NCBI GenBank assembly: GCA_024681475.1
Contig: JAILAT010000052.1
Span: 1-56,719, forward strand
Direction: 5' to 3'
Length of the DNA: 56,719 bases
From: Bacteroidales bacterium
GTDB taxonomy: Bacteria > Bacteroidota > Bacteroidia > Bacteroidales > P3
Part shown: piece by piece, positions 16,897 through 25,900 of the stretch
How positions within the stretch are numbered: the first letter of the stretch is position 1
Layout: each line of letters opens with the position of its first letter
The notes under the pieces: model-generated
What the model was told of the DNA's origin: nothing
Seen by the model: only the letters and a program-made list of their open reading frames with translations
The model's database searches: none
Made by a program: the position numbers and the translations under genes

Positions 16897-18480
16897 ATGT
16901 ACGACAATGAACACGGGCTCTACGTAGCCCATTGCGCCGACGGCGCACTGAGTTTGAATGGTAGAATGGCTAACCGTCATGGACTTATTGCCGGCGCCAC
17001 AGGCACTGGCAAGACGGTGACGCTGCAGGTGATGGCAGAGACTTTCTGTCAGGCCGGCGTGCCCTGTTTCATGGCCGACATGAAGGGCGACCTTTCGGGC
17101 ATCAGCCAAGCGGGTGCCATGAGCGGCTTTATCGAGAAGCGCAAGGCGGAGTTCGGTATCGACAATCCTCAGTTTCAGGGCTGCCCCGTCCGTTTCTACG
17201 ATGTCTTCGGAGAGCAGGGACATCCCGTGCGCGCTACCATCTCACAGATGGGTCCTCAGCTGCTGTCGCGTCTGCTGGGTCTCAACGAGACTCAGGACGG
17301 TGTGTTGAACATCGTGTTCCGTATTGCCGACGAGAATGGCCTGAAGCTTCTGGATATGAAGGATCTGCGCGCTATGCTTGACTTTGTGGCCCGCAACGCC
17401 AAGGAATATACCACCGTCTATGGTAATATCTCGACCGCCACGGTGGGCGCCATCCAGCGCTCGTTGCTGCAACTCGACGCCCAAGGTGCCGACCGTTTCT
17501 TCGGTGAGCCTTCGTTTGACATCTTCGACCTGCTGCAGACCGAAGGCGGTAAGGGTGTGATGAATGTGCTGGCTGCCGACAAGCTGATGCTGCAGCCCAA
17601 ATTGTACAGCACTTTCCTGCTGTGGATGCTTTCGGAGCTCTACAGCGCGCTGCCCGAGGTGGGCGACCAGGAGCTTCCACGTCTGGTGTTCTTCTTCGAC
17701 GAGGCGCATACCCTCTTCGACGACACCTCCAAAGCGCTGGTGGACAAGATAGAGCAGGTGATTCGTCTCATCCGCAGCAAGGGCGTGGGCATCTACTTTG
17801 TCACACAGAACCCCACAGACATCCCCGATACCATCCTGGGCCAGCTGGGCAACCGAGTGCAGCATGCCTTGCGCGCCTATACGCCGCGCGACCAGCGTGC
17901 CGTGAAGACTGCCGCCGAGACGTTCCGTCCCAATCCTGCTTTCAGGACTGAAGACGCCATCACCAATCTGGAGACCGGCGAGGCACTGGTGAGTTTCCTC
18001 GACGAGAAAGGAGCTCCCTCGGTGGTGCAACGTGCACGTGTGCTTTTCCCCTTGTCGCAAATCGGCGCCATCACCGAACAGCAGCGCTCTGCCATCATCC
18101 GCAGCAGCCGCATTTATGGCAAATACGACACGATGGTTGACAACGAGAGTGCTTTCGAGGTGCTTCTGCGCCAGGTAGAGGCCGAGGAGGCCGCCGAAAA
18201 CCAGCCTGCCGAGAACCAGAAAGACGAAGAGGCCGACAAGGGCAAGAAGAAGATCAAGGCCAACGGCATCTTGAGCAAGGTGCTGAGGGCTTCGCTGACA
18301 GCTGCTACGGCCACCGTGGGCTCTGCCGTGGGTGTCGCGGTGAGCAACAAGGTCAGTGGCAAGAAGACCAAGTCTCGCACCTCCACCAAGGAGAAGGTGG
18401 TGAAGAACACCACAGCTGCTGCCACGCGCACCATCACCAAGGAACTGACGCGCGGTATCCTTGGCAATTTGCTGAAATAA
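16897..18480 (+). CDS. HerA-like ATPase, DUF853 family (YjgR-type)
   Basis: A 527-residue cytoplasmic P-loop ATPase of the HerA/FtsK group. Walker A is GATGTGKT at residues 33-40, a DMKGDLSGI motif follows, and Walker B is LVFFFDEAHTLF. The RSKGVGIYFVTQNPTDIPD segment is characteristic of DUF853. The C-terminus is a Lys/Glu-rich, Ala-rich tail with a glycine-containing hydrophobic stretch (TAATATVGSAVGVAVSNKV), common in this family. The substrate is not established; DNA-related translocation is inferred from the HerA relationship. It stands alone between tRNA-Pro and a hairpin. Confidence 0.9.
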   Translation: MYDNEHGLYVAHCADGALSLNGRMANRHGLIAGATGTGKTVTLQVMAETFCQAGVPCFMADMKGDLSGISQAGAMSGFIEKRKAEFGIDNPQFQGCPVRFYDVFGEQGHPVRATISQMGPQLLSRLLGLNETQDGVLNIVFRIADENGLKLLDMKDLRAMLDFVARNAKEYTTVYGNISTATVGAIQRSLLQLDAQGADRFFGEPSFDIFDLLQTEGGKGVMNVLAADKLMLQPKLYSTFLLWMLSELYSALPEVGDQELPRLVFFFDEAHTLFDDTSKALVDKIEQVIRLIRSKGVGIYFVTQNPTDIPDTILGQLGNRVQHALRAYTPRDQRAVKTAAETFRPNPAFRTEDAITNLETGEALVSFLDEKGAPSVVQRARVLFPLSQIGAITEQQRSAIIRSSRIYGKYDTMVDNESAFEVLLRQVEAEEAAENQPAENQKDEEADKGKKKIKANGILSKVLRASLTAATATVGSAVGVAVSNKVSGKKTKSRTSTKEKVVKNTTAAATRTITKELTRGILGNLLK

Positions 18481-18498
18481 TAATACTTCTATAGAGGT

Positions 18499-18533
18499 GA
18501 CAGGGCCGATTGCCGCAGGCAATCGGCCCTGTC
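18499..18533 (+). terminator. Strong hairpin after the HerA-like gene
   Basis: Perfect 16-bp stem, GACAGGGCCGATTGCC with its complement around a 3-base loop. There is no T tract directly after it, so it may act as a terminator or a 3'-end stabiliser. Confidence 0.65.
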
Positions 18534-18613
18534 TGTAGTCTGGCTTGAGTCAGGGCGAACGGCCCATGCCAAACTTTTTTTTGCTTTTCTGTTTCCATGT
18601 TTTCTTTTTTTTC

Positions 18614-18645
18614 TATATTTGCATCTTGGATTAAGTTTTTTTAAC
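18614..18645 (+). promoter_or_regulatory. -7 element and TTAAG...TTAAC motif upstream of the acyl-CoA ligase gene
   Basis: TATATTTGC (18614-18622) is followed eight bases later by TTAAGTTTTTTTAAC (18631-18645), one of four copies of this 15-bp motif. It predicts a leader of about 125 bases containing further short inverted repeats. Confidence 0.55.
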
Positions 18646-18750
18646 AATTGGTATTATTACCATAATATTGTAATATACAGATAATTATTGATGGCCGGGG
18701 CGCTGTGACAGGGCGCTTTTCAGAGCCAAAAAAACAAATATTCGAAGACA

Positions 18751-20625
18751 ATGGACGTTGAAATAAGAAGAACTTTTGACCTTCTGGACCATCTTGTTCT
18801 CAATCATCCTAAGGATGATATCCTTGCCGGAAAAGTAAACGGCGAGTGGGTGCGTTACAGTTCGCACGATTACTACAAATTCGCCCATTTCATGGCCTAC
18901 GGCCTACTCGAGATGGGTATTGAGCCCGGCGACCGTGTGATAACAATCTCCAACAACTGTCCTGAGTGGAACTTTATCGATATGGCCCTGGCTATGACGG
19001 GTGCCATCCATGTTCCCGTATATCCTACCTTATCCGCTGAAAATTACTACTATATCTTCAACCATAGTGAGGCCAAATTGATACTCGTCAGCAGCAATAT
19101 GTTGCTGCGCCGCATCCAGCCTGCACTGGACAAGATGGAGCAGAAACCGATGGTCTACACCTTGGCCAACATCGAGGGCCAGCACCGCACTCTGGAGATA
19201 CTGAAGATGGGTATCGCCAACCGCGACAAACATATCGCCACTCTCGAGTTGCTGAAGGAGCACATCAAACCCGACGACTGGGTAACGTTGGCCTACACCT
19301 CCGGCACCACGGGCGACCCCAAAGGTGTGATGCTCTCGCATCGTAATCTCTGCAGCAACTTTTTGGCACACTGCAAGGTGCAGCCCATGGACAGCTCGTG
19401 TCGCATCCTTTCGTTCCTGCCGCTCAACCACCTCTATGAGCGTAGCATGAACTACCATTTCCAGTATCTGGGCATCAGCATCTACTATGCCGAGAATATG
19501 GGCACCTTGGCGCAGAATATGTGTGAGATAGGCTGTGACGGATTCTGTGCCGTGCCACGCGTCATCGAGATGTTCTACGACAAGCTGTGGGCCGCAGGCA
19601 AGGACTTCAAAGGTATCAAGAAAAAAATATACACCCGCGCCTTCAAGCATGGCTACCGCTACGATTTGGGCATCATCAAGAAGATGTCGCTGCCTTACCA
19701 GATTTCGCAGCGTTTCTACGACCGTGCCGTCTATCGTCACTGGCGCGAAAAGTTTGGCGGTCACCGTCTTACCGTTATCACGGGCAGCAGCAGTATCCCC
19801 GAGAGGCTGGTGCGCCTGTTTCATGCCGCCGGCATCGGGGTGTATGAAGGCTACGGCCTGTCGGAGTGTTCGCCGGTCATCGCAGTGAACAATCCTGTGG
19901 ACAATCTGGTGCGCATCGGCACGGTAGGCCCGGTGCTCTCCGGTGTCGAGGTGCGCTTCGCCGAAGACGGCGAAATCCTCACCCGCGGACCTCATATCAT
20001 GATGGGCTACTACAAAGATCCCGAATACACTAAGCAGGTCATCGACGAGGACGGCTGGTTCCACACGGGCGACATCGGCATTATGGTGGCCAACAAATAC
20101 CTGAAAATCACCGACCGCAAGAAAGATATCTTCAAACTGTCGGCAGGAAAGTATGTGGCGCCACAAATGATTGAGAACAAACTGCGCGAGTCGGAATTCA
20201 TCGATCAGGTGATGGTTGTCGGCGAACATCAGAAGTTCGCCTCCGCCATTGTGGCTCCTAACTTCAATACGTTGCACTACTGGGCTTTGAAGCACCACCT
20301 GCACTATCGCGACAATCTGGAGCTGATCGGCAAGCCTGATGTGCTCACCAAGTATAAGGAGATCATTGAACTCTACAACAAAGACCTCGACCCGCACGAG
20401 CAAATCAAGAAGTTCCGTCTGGTCAGCGAGGAGTGGACTCCCGCCAACGGACTGCTGTCGCAGACGCTCAAACTGCGCCGTGGCCCTCTGCAGGCTAAGT
20501 ATAAGGCCGAAATCAACGACCTCTATGACCTGCACGACGACAGCAAAAACAATCTTTTCTCGGCGTTCCGCAGCATAGATTTGCCCTCCATCAAGCTGCC
20601 TTTCGGTGGAGGTTCGAGCAATTGA
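18751..20625 (+). CDS. Long-chain acyl-CoA ligase (AMP-binding enzyme, FadD-like)
   Basis: Activates long-chain fatty acids to acyl-CoA (or acyl-AMP) with ATP. The 624-residue protein has the adenylate-forming motifs in order: YTSGTTGDPKGV near residues 181-192, YEGYGLSECSPV, GWFHTGDIG and ITDRKKDIFKLSAGKYVAP. The length and C-terminal region (HEQIKKFRLVSEEWTPANG) match the long-chain ligases common in Bacteroidota. It has its own promoter and is followed by the tRNA-Gln unit, so it is monocistronic. Confidence 0.93.
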   Translation: MDVEIRRTFDLLDHLVLNHPKDDILAGKVNGEWVRYSSHDYYKFAHFMAYGLLEMGIEPGDRVITISNNCPEWNFIDMALAMTGAIHVPVYPTLSAENYYYIFNHSEAKLILVSSNMLLRRIQPALDKMEQKPMVYTLANIEGQHRTLEILKMGIANRDKHIATLELLKEHIKPDDWVTLAYTSGTTGDPKGVMLSHRNLCSNFLAHCKVQPMDSSCRILSFLPLNHLYERSMNYHFQYLGISIYYAENMGTLAQNMCEIGCDGFCAVPRVIEMFYDKLWAAGKDFKGIKKKIYTRAFKHGYRYDLGIIKKMSLPYQISQRFYDRAVYRHWREKFGGHRLTVITGSSSIPERLVRLFHAAGIGVYEGYGLSECSPVIAVNNPVDNLVRIGTVGPVLSGVEVRFAEDGEILTRGPHIMMGYYKDPEYTKQVIDEDGWFHTGDIGIMVANKYLKITDRKKDIFKLSAGKYVAPQMIENKLRESEFIDQVMVVGEHQKFASAIVAPNFNTLHYWALKHHLHYRDNLELIGKPDVLTKYKEIIELYNKDLDPHEQIKKFRLVSEEWTPANGLLSQTLKLRRGPLQAKYKAEINDLYDLHDDSKNNLFSAFRSIDLPSIKLPFGGGSSN

Positions 20626-20669
20626 TAAAACAGAAAAACAGCATATTGCGTAAATGACGGCAAAAAAAA

Positions 20670-20702
20670 TTTGGCCAATACCGAAAAAAGACGTACTTTT
20701 GC
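20670..20702 (+). promoter_or_regulatory. Promoter of tRNA-Gln
   Basis: TTTG (20670-20673), 20-base spacer, TACTTTTGC (20694-20702), 26 bases before the tRNA. Confidence 0.85.
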
Positions 20703-20728
20703 AGCCGCTTTTGCAAGCAAAACAAGGA

Positions 20729-20799
20729 TGTCCTATGGTGTAATGGTAGCACTCCAGATTTTGGTTCTGTCTGTCTAGGTTCGAATCCTGGTAGGACAA
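20729..20799 (+). tRNA. tRNA-Gln (anticodon UUG)
   Basis: The 71-base cloverleaf has acceptor TGTCCTA/TAGGACA, anticodon loop TTTTGGT, T stem CTAGG/CCTGG with loop TTCGAAT and discriminator A. The anticodon stem is CCAGA/TCTGT, so the first pair (27-43) is a C-U mismatch. Confidence 0.93.
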
Positions 20800-20800
20800 C

Positions 20801-20827
20801 AAAGAGCACTGAAAATCAGTGCTCTTT
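20801..20827 (+). terminator. Terminator after tRNA-Gln
   Basis: Stem AAAGAGCACTGA / TCAGTGCTCTTT with a 3-base loop, then Ts. Confidence 0.9.
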
Positions 20828-20858
20828 TTGTATGTCTGTTTTGGAAAGATGGGCTCTG

Positions 20859-21764
20859 TCAGGTGATGTCCTGTTTCAGCGTGTCCCCGTTCTTGTTGCG
20901 GTAGGCTGTTGGAGGCATGCCTTTGAGTCGCGTGAAAAACTTGGAGAACGATGCCTGGTCGGCAAAATGCAAGTTGTCGGCGATGACAGCCAAAGTCATG
21001 GTGGTGGTCTGCAGCAGCCACAACGCCTCCATCAGCAGCATCTGGTTGATGTAGTCCATCACTGTGCGTCCTGTGGTTTGGCGTACGACGCGTGAGAGAT
21101 GGGTGGTGGTGATGCAGAGTTCGGAGGCGTAGAACCCGATGTCGCGGTGCTCTAAGAAGTGGACGGGCAGCAGGCGCATGAAACCGACAAATATCTCTGT
21201 GGAGCGTCCGCTGTGCTGGTTCGAGCCGACAACGCGCACCTGCAAGTCGTTCAGGTCGAGCAGAAAAACGGTATAGAGATTGCGCAATACCTCGGAACGG
21301 AAACGGTGGGAGGAATACTGATAGTCAATTATTTCGCGCATCCGGTCGACCAATCGGCTGAAATGCCCGTCGGGGATATGCACTATCGGCTCTCCCCATT
21401 CGGCTATGGGCAGATAGGAGGTGCGTATCAAGTTGTGGACAGTGGGCATTTCGAGCGTCATCCCTCCGTCGGCAATCAGGCAGTAGCCGCCATAGTCTTC
21501 CGATCCTTCGATGATAGATAGTTGAAAACCTGGAGAGTAGAGGTACAGGTCGCCACGCTTCAGCGACAGCAAACGACCATTGTAGAGGATGTTCAGCCAT
21601 CCGTGCTCCACCAGCGTATAGCTATAGGCGTCAACGGTGTCCTGTATCCGGTTGGTGAGGAAGGCCCTCTTCAGATTGGTTTCATTGCAATAGAGTTCAA
21701 TGTATTCATCTGTAATTAATTTCGGGTCTTGTGCCTTCCTGATAATATCGTCCAATTTGTACAT
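20859..21764 (-). CDS. AraC-family transcriptional regulator
   Basis: The 301-residue protein has an N-terminal cupin-like sensing domain (LVEHGWLNILYNGRLLSLKR, GDLYLYSPG) and a C-terminal double helix-turn-helix domain (FYASELCITTTHLSRVVRQT, then LAVIADNLHFADQASFSKFF), both AraC/XylS hallmarks. It is divergent from the bacterioferritin-like/glutathione peroxidase operon. A pair of direct repeats lies between them, so it probably controls that operon, itself, or both. The ligand is unknown. Confidence 0.9.
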   Translation of the reverse strand: MYKLDDIIRKAQDPKLITDEYIELYCNETNLKRAFLTNRIQDTVDAYSYTLVEHGWLNILYNGRLLSLKRGDLYLYSPGFQLSIIEGSEDYGGYCLIADGGMTLEMPTVHNLIRTSYLPIAEWGEPIVHIPDGHFSRLVDRMREIIDYQYSSHRFRSEVLRNLYTVFLLDLNDLQVRVVGSNQHSGRSTEIFVGFMRLLPVHFLEHRDIGFYASELCITTTHLSRVVRQTTGRTVMDYINQMLLMEALWLLQTTTMTLAVIADNLHFADQASFSKFFTRLKGMPPTAYRNKNGDTLKQDIT

Positions 21765-21786
21765 GTCGATTCTTCCTTATTCGGCT

Positions 21787-21795
21787 GCAAAGATA
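21787..21795 (-). promoter_or_regulatory. -7 element of the AraC regulator gene
   Basis: TATCTTTGC on the minus strand, 22 bases before the regulator start codon. Confidence 0.6.
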
Positions 21796-21817
21796 CGAAG
21801 AAAAATCGAAATGTTCG

Positions 21818-21847
21818 TTTCGGACAAATTATTGTTTCTGACAAATT
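21818..21847. promoter_or_regulatory. Direct repeats, probable AraC-family operator
   Basis: TTTCGGACAAATT (21818-21830) and TTTCTGACAAATT (21835-21847) differ at one of 13 bases and are offset by 17 bases. They lie between the divergent promoters, and the second overlaps the -33 region of the rightward one. That is a usual activator position. Confidence 0.6.
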
Positions 21848-21878
21848 GGTGTATCGTGCAGATTTATAGTATTTTTGC
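21845..21878 (+). promoter_or_regulatory. Promoter of the bacterioferritin-like/glutathione peroxidase operon
   Basis: TATTTTTGC (21870-21878) with ATTG (21845-21848) 21 bases upstream; the -33 box is weak and overlaps a direct repeat. The leader is about 45 bases. Confidence 0.6.
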
Positions 21879-21928
21879 AATCTGTCAAAAAAGACGGTAT
21901 TATTTTTAAACTAATAATTTCCAGAATT

Positions 21929-22384
21929 ATGGACAGTAAGAAAACTGTAGAAACGTTGCAATTATTTGTCACCGGGTTGGCAGAAGGAGCCTTGGTGCAC
22001 AAACAACAAGGAATGATATTCAAATCCCAGGGCTTCAATAAGCTCGGACAGAAGTATATCGACCATTTCAACGAGGAGATGGGCTGGGTGGAGAAATTCA
22101 CCGACCGTATCCTTGACCTTGGCGCTGGTGTAAAGTTCGAGGGCATGAAGGCCCGCGAATTTGTCTGCGACCCTGTGGAGTATGTGAAAACCGACATGGC
22201 TATCCAACGTCCCGGTGTGGAGTTTCTGTTGAAAGCTATGGAGTGTCTGAGGGATGACCCTACCACCTACGACATCCTGAAGGCTTATCTTGCTGACGAA
22301 GAAGAGGATCTTTATTGGAGTGAAGAGCAGCTTGATCTCATCGAGAAGATCGGCGTTCAGAACTGGCTTGTAAAAATGATGTAA
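21929..22384 (+). CDS. Bacterioferritin-like protein with an altered ferroxidase site
   Basis: A 151-residue ferritin-like four-helix protein. The strongest match to bacterioferritin is at the end, where EEQLDLIEKIGVQNWL corresponds to the usual ETELDLIQKMGLQNYL; EEMGWVEKFTDRI corresponds to helix B (EMKHA). Of the six Bfr ferroxidase ligands, both His positions are replaced (Trp53, Asp127) and the helix C Glu appears lost. Glu19, Glu50 and Glu124 may remain, as does Met51 at the haem ligand position. It may bind haem or iron without normal ferroxidase chemistry, or have another role. The start at 21929 follows the promoter. It lies four bases upstream of a glutathione peroxidase gene. Confidence 0.7.
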   Translation: MDSKKTVETLQLFVTGLAEGALVHKQQGMIFKSQGFNKLGQKYIDHFNEEMGWVEKFTDRILDLGAGVKFEGMKAREFVCDPVEYVKTDMAIQRPGVEFLLKAMECLRDDPTTYDILKAYLADEEEDLYWSEEQLDLIEKIGVQNWLVKMM

Positions 22385-22387
22385 GAT

Positions 22388-22930
22388 ATGAAGACAATAT
22401 TTGATTACAAGGCCATAGCAAGTAATGGCAAAGAGATTGATTTCCGCCAGTTTGAAGGCAAGGTGCTGCTCATTGTCAATACCGCCAGCAAGTGCGGTTT
22501 TACGCCTCAGTTCGAAGGCCTGGAGGCGCTGAACGAAAAGTATCGCGACCGCGGACTCGTCTGCATCGGATTTCCATGCAACCAGTTCAAGGAGCAGGAC
22601 CCCGGCTCCGACAGCGAGATTGAGAGCTTCTGCCAAGTGAACTATGGCGTGACGTTCCAGATCATGAAGAAAATCGACGTCAACGGTGATGACGAGCACC
22701 CCATTTTCACCTTTCTCAAGGCTCAGGCCCCGACAGAGGTGTACAAAGGCATGAAGGCCAAGGCTACCCATACCATGCTCAAGAGCATCAGTACTTCGGC
22801 CAAGAAGGAGAGCGACATCCTGTGGAACTTCACCAAGTTTCTTGTCTCGCGCGACGGCAGCAAGGTGCTGCGTTTCGCCCCCACCACCGAGCCCAAGGAC
22901 TTTGAGAAGGAGATAGAAGCTATGCTCTGA
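22388..22930 (+). CDS. Glutathione peroxidase family thiol peroxidase
   Basis: Reduces hydrogen or lipid peroxides, most likely with thioredoxin as electron donor. The 180-residue protein has peroxidatic Cys36 in NTASKCGFTPQ, the FPCNQF motif with the catalytic Gln, and the Trp/Asn motif ILWNFTKFLV. No export signal is seen, so it is cytoplasmic. It is the second gene of an operon with the bacterioferritin-like gene, controlled from the promoter by the AraC gene, which suggests an oxidative-stress unit. Confidence 0.95.
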   Translation: MKTIFDYKAIASNGKEIDFRQFEGKVLLIVNTASKCGFTPQFEGLEALNEKYRDRGLVCIGFPCNQFKEQDPGSDSEIESFCQVNYGVTFQIMKKIDVNGDDEHPIFTFLKAQAPTEVYKGMKAKATHTMLKSISTSAKKESDILWNFTKFLVSRDGSKVLRFAPTTEPKDFEKEIEAML

Positions 22931-22949
22931 TCGCCATTTGTCAAACGAT

Positions 22950-22977
22950 AAAGGCCTCGAGTTGACTCGGGGCCTTT
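22950..22977. terminator. Bidirectional terminator between glutathione peroxidase and mfd
   Basis: 12-bp stem AAAGGCCTCGAG / CTCGGGGCCTTT with one wobble pair and a TTGA loop, followed by Ts on the right; A-rich on the left. Confidence 0.85.
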
Positions 22978-22997
22978 TTTTTATTGCTCGCTGCAAA

Positions 22998-25900
22998 TTA
23001 TTGTTGCTGAATGGTTTCCAACCCTGTCAGCAGACGTATTTTGTCGATGGCTTCGCTGATGCTTTCCACGTGGTCGCAGGTCAGTGACAGGCGGTCGGTG
23101 CTCTCCTTGAGGTGTACCGACCGTTGGTGTTGCTGCGCGTATTGTATCATGCGCATGAAGTTGGGCGACTGGTAGAACGGGTTGCTGGGGTTGCTCACAA
23201 AGAAGCACACCATCTTGCCCTGTTTGAGCACGAGGCGCTCGATGCCGAACTCTTTGGCCATGCGGCGCAGTGTGATGGTCTTGATAAGTTCTTGAGTGGC
23301 AATGGGTATGGGGCCGAAACGGTCGATGAGCCGCTCGCGGTATGCATCCAGCTGGGCGTCGTCGCTGAGTTCGTTGAGTTCCTTGTATAGCAGCAGACGC
23401 TCGCTGATGCTGGTCACATAATCGTCGGGCAGCAGCACCTCGAGGTCGGTCTCGATGGCGCATTCCTTGACATATTCGTTACTCTCGTTGCGTTCTTGTT
23501 CGAAAAGGTCCTTGAAGTCGCTCTCTTTCAGCTCTTCGATGGCTTCGTTGAGGATCTTGTGGTACATGTCGTAGCCTATCTCGCTGATAAATCCGCTCTG
23601 TTCGGCACCAAGGATGTTGCCGGCGCCACGGATGTCGAGGTCGCGCATGGCGATGTTGAATCCGCTACCCACGGAGGCAAACTCCTCGATGGCGCGGAGA
23701 CGTTTCTGCGCCTCGTCGGTCAGGGAAGTGAACGACGGCACCATCATATAGCAGAAAGCTTTCTTGTTGCTGCGTCCCACGCGGCCGCGCATCTGATGCA
23801 GGTCGCTCAGTCCGAACTGCTGCGCGTTGTTGATAATCATGGTGTTGGCGTTGGGGATGTCCAAGCCGTTCTCGATGATGGCGGTGGCCACCAGCACGTC
23901 GAGTTCGCCTTCGATGAAGCGCATCAGCGTGCGTTCCACCTCTTTGCCGTCCATCTGTCCGTGGGCCACGGCGACACGGGCGTCGGGCACAAGTCTCTGC
24001 ACCAGCGCAGCCATCTCGTCGAGGTTCTCCACACGGTTGCTGATGAAGAAAGTCTGTCCATAGCGGCTCATTTCAAACATGATAGCGTCGCGGATGACCT
24101 CTTCGCTGAAGGGTGTCAGCTCGGTCTGTATAGGCTGACGGTTGGGTGGGGGAGTCTGTATGATGCTCAGGTCGCGGGCACCCATGAGTGAGAACTGCAG
24201 TGTTCTCGGTATGGGCGTGGCTGTCAGCGTCAGACAGTCCACATTGGCGCGCATCTGCTTCAGCTTCTCCTTGACGCTGACGCCGAATTTCTGCTCCTCG
24301 TCGATGATGAGCAGTCCCAGGTCTTTGAATTTCAGGTTGCTGTTGGTGATGGCGTGGGTGCCGATGAGGATGTCTATCTTGCCGCTCTCCACCTCTTTGT
24401 AGATGCGGTTTTTCTCCTTGGTGGTGCGGAAACGGTTCAGGTAGTCAATATTGACGGGCATGCCTTGAAGCCTGTCGCAGAAGGTGTTGTAGTGCTGGAA
24501 TGCCAAGATGGTGCTGGGCACCAGCACCGCCACCTGCTTCGAGTCGGCCACCGCCTTGAAGGCTGCGCGTATGGCCACCTCGGTCTTGCCGAAGCCCACG
24601 TCGCCGCACACCAGACGGTCCATGGGCGCCTCCGACTCCATGTCGCCCTTCACGTCCACCGTGGCTTTCAGCTGGTCGGGAGTGTCTTCGTACATGAACG
24701 AGGCTTCCAGCTCGTGCTGCAGGTAACTGTCGGCGCTGAAGGCGAAGCCGCGTGTGGCTTTGCGTTTGGCATAGAGGGCGATGAGGTCCTTGGCGATGTC
24801 CTTTACCTGCTTCTTGGTCTTTTGCTTCAGCACCTGCCAGGTGTTGCTGCCTAGCCTGTTGAGTGTCGGCGCCACGCCCTCCTTGCCCACGTAGCGGCTG
24901 ATTTTGTGCAGTCCGTGGATGCTGATGTATAGCGTGTCGTTGTTCTTGTATGTCAGACGGATAACCTCTTGTTTCTTGCCGTTCACCTCAATCTTTTCGA
25001 GCCCTGAGAACCGTCCCACGCCATAATCGATGTGCGTCACGAAGTCGCCGGGTTTCAGCTCGAAGAGTTCCTTGAGGGTCATCGCCTCGCGGTTCTGCGA
25101 GAGGTCGCGGACGGTGTATTTGTGGTAGCGTTCAAAGATTTCGTGGTCGGTGAAAAGCAGCAACTGCTCGTCGTGGTCGATGAATCCGTTGCGCAGTGAG
25201 CATTCCAGATAGTTGATTTCGTGTGCTTTCAGCTTTTGCTCTGACTCCTGTTCCGCTGGCGTCGCCGTGGGTGTCTTCAGGGTAGGGGGGATCTGCTCGG
25301 CGCTTCGGGGCTTGGCTTTCTTCACCGCCACGCTGGCCTTGGCTGCAGGCTCGCCGCTGCGGGCGTTCCAAGGCTGCTCGCCTTCGGCGAAGATTTTGTC
25401 CAGACGTCTGTGTTGCTGGGCGTTGGCCACGCTGATGCAGAGCGTGTAGCCGCGCTCCCAGTGGGTCGACAGCGACTGTTTGAGCAGCTCGAACTGCTTG
25501 TTGAAGAGTGGCTGCGCTTCACTGTTGGCCTTTATTTTCAGCGCTTTGGTGAAGTAGGAGGCACTGCCGGTCTCAACAATCTTGCAGGCCAGCAGCGGTT
25601 TGAGGAAGCCGTTGGCGTCGCTCCATGTGTGTGTGGCATCGAGTGGAACTACGTGCGCACGGCCTGCAAGCTCCTGCTGCTGAGTCCGTTGCTGTTCCAC
25701 CATCTTGGTGTAGTGGTTCTGAATGGTCTCGCTGATGCGCATGAGACCGTTGACCCACACAATGTCCTCCTGACCGAAATATTCCAGCAGGTTCACCTTT
25801 TCCTCCGTAGTGGTGCCCACCTCGTGGCGCTGCTCCAAATTGGGGATGATGTTGATTCTTTCGTACTGGCGTATAGAGAGCTGTGTGGTGCAGTCGAAAC

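Noticed and set aside
18700..18735. Inverted match of the TTTTTTGGCTCTGA segment of the 6.4 kb leader
   Set aside because: It is in the opposite orientation and lacks the CAAC and GCGACT boxes, so it was not counted as another ECF-like promoter.
19030..21021. 663-codon minus-strand frame
   Set aside because: It spans the acyl-CoA ligase antisense, tRNA-Gln and part of the AraC gene, which cannot be one gene.
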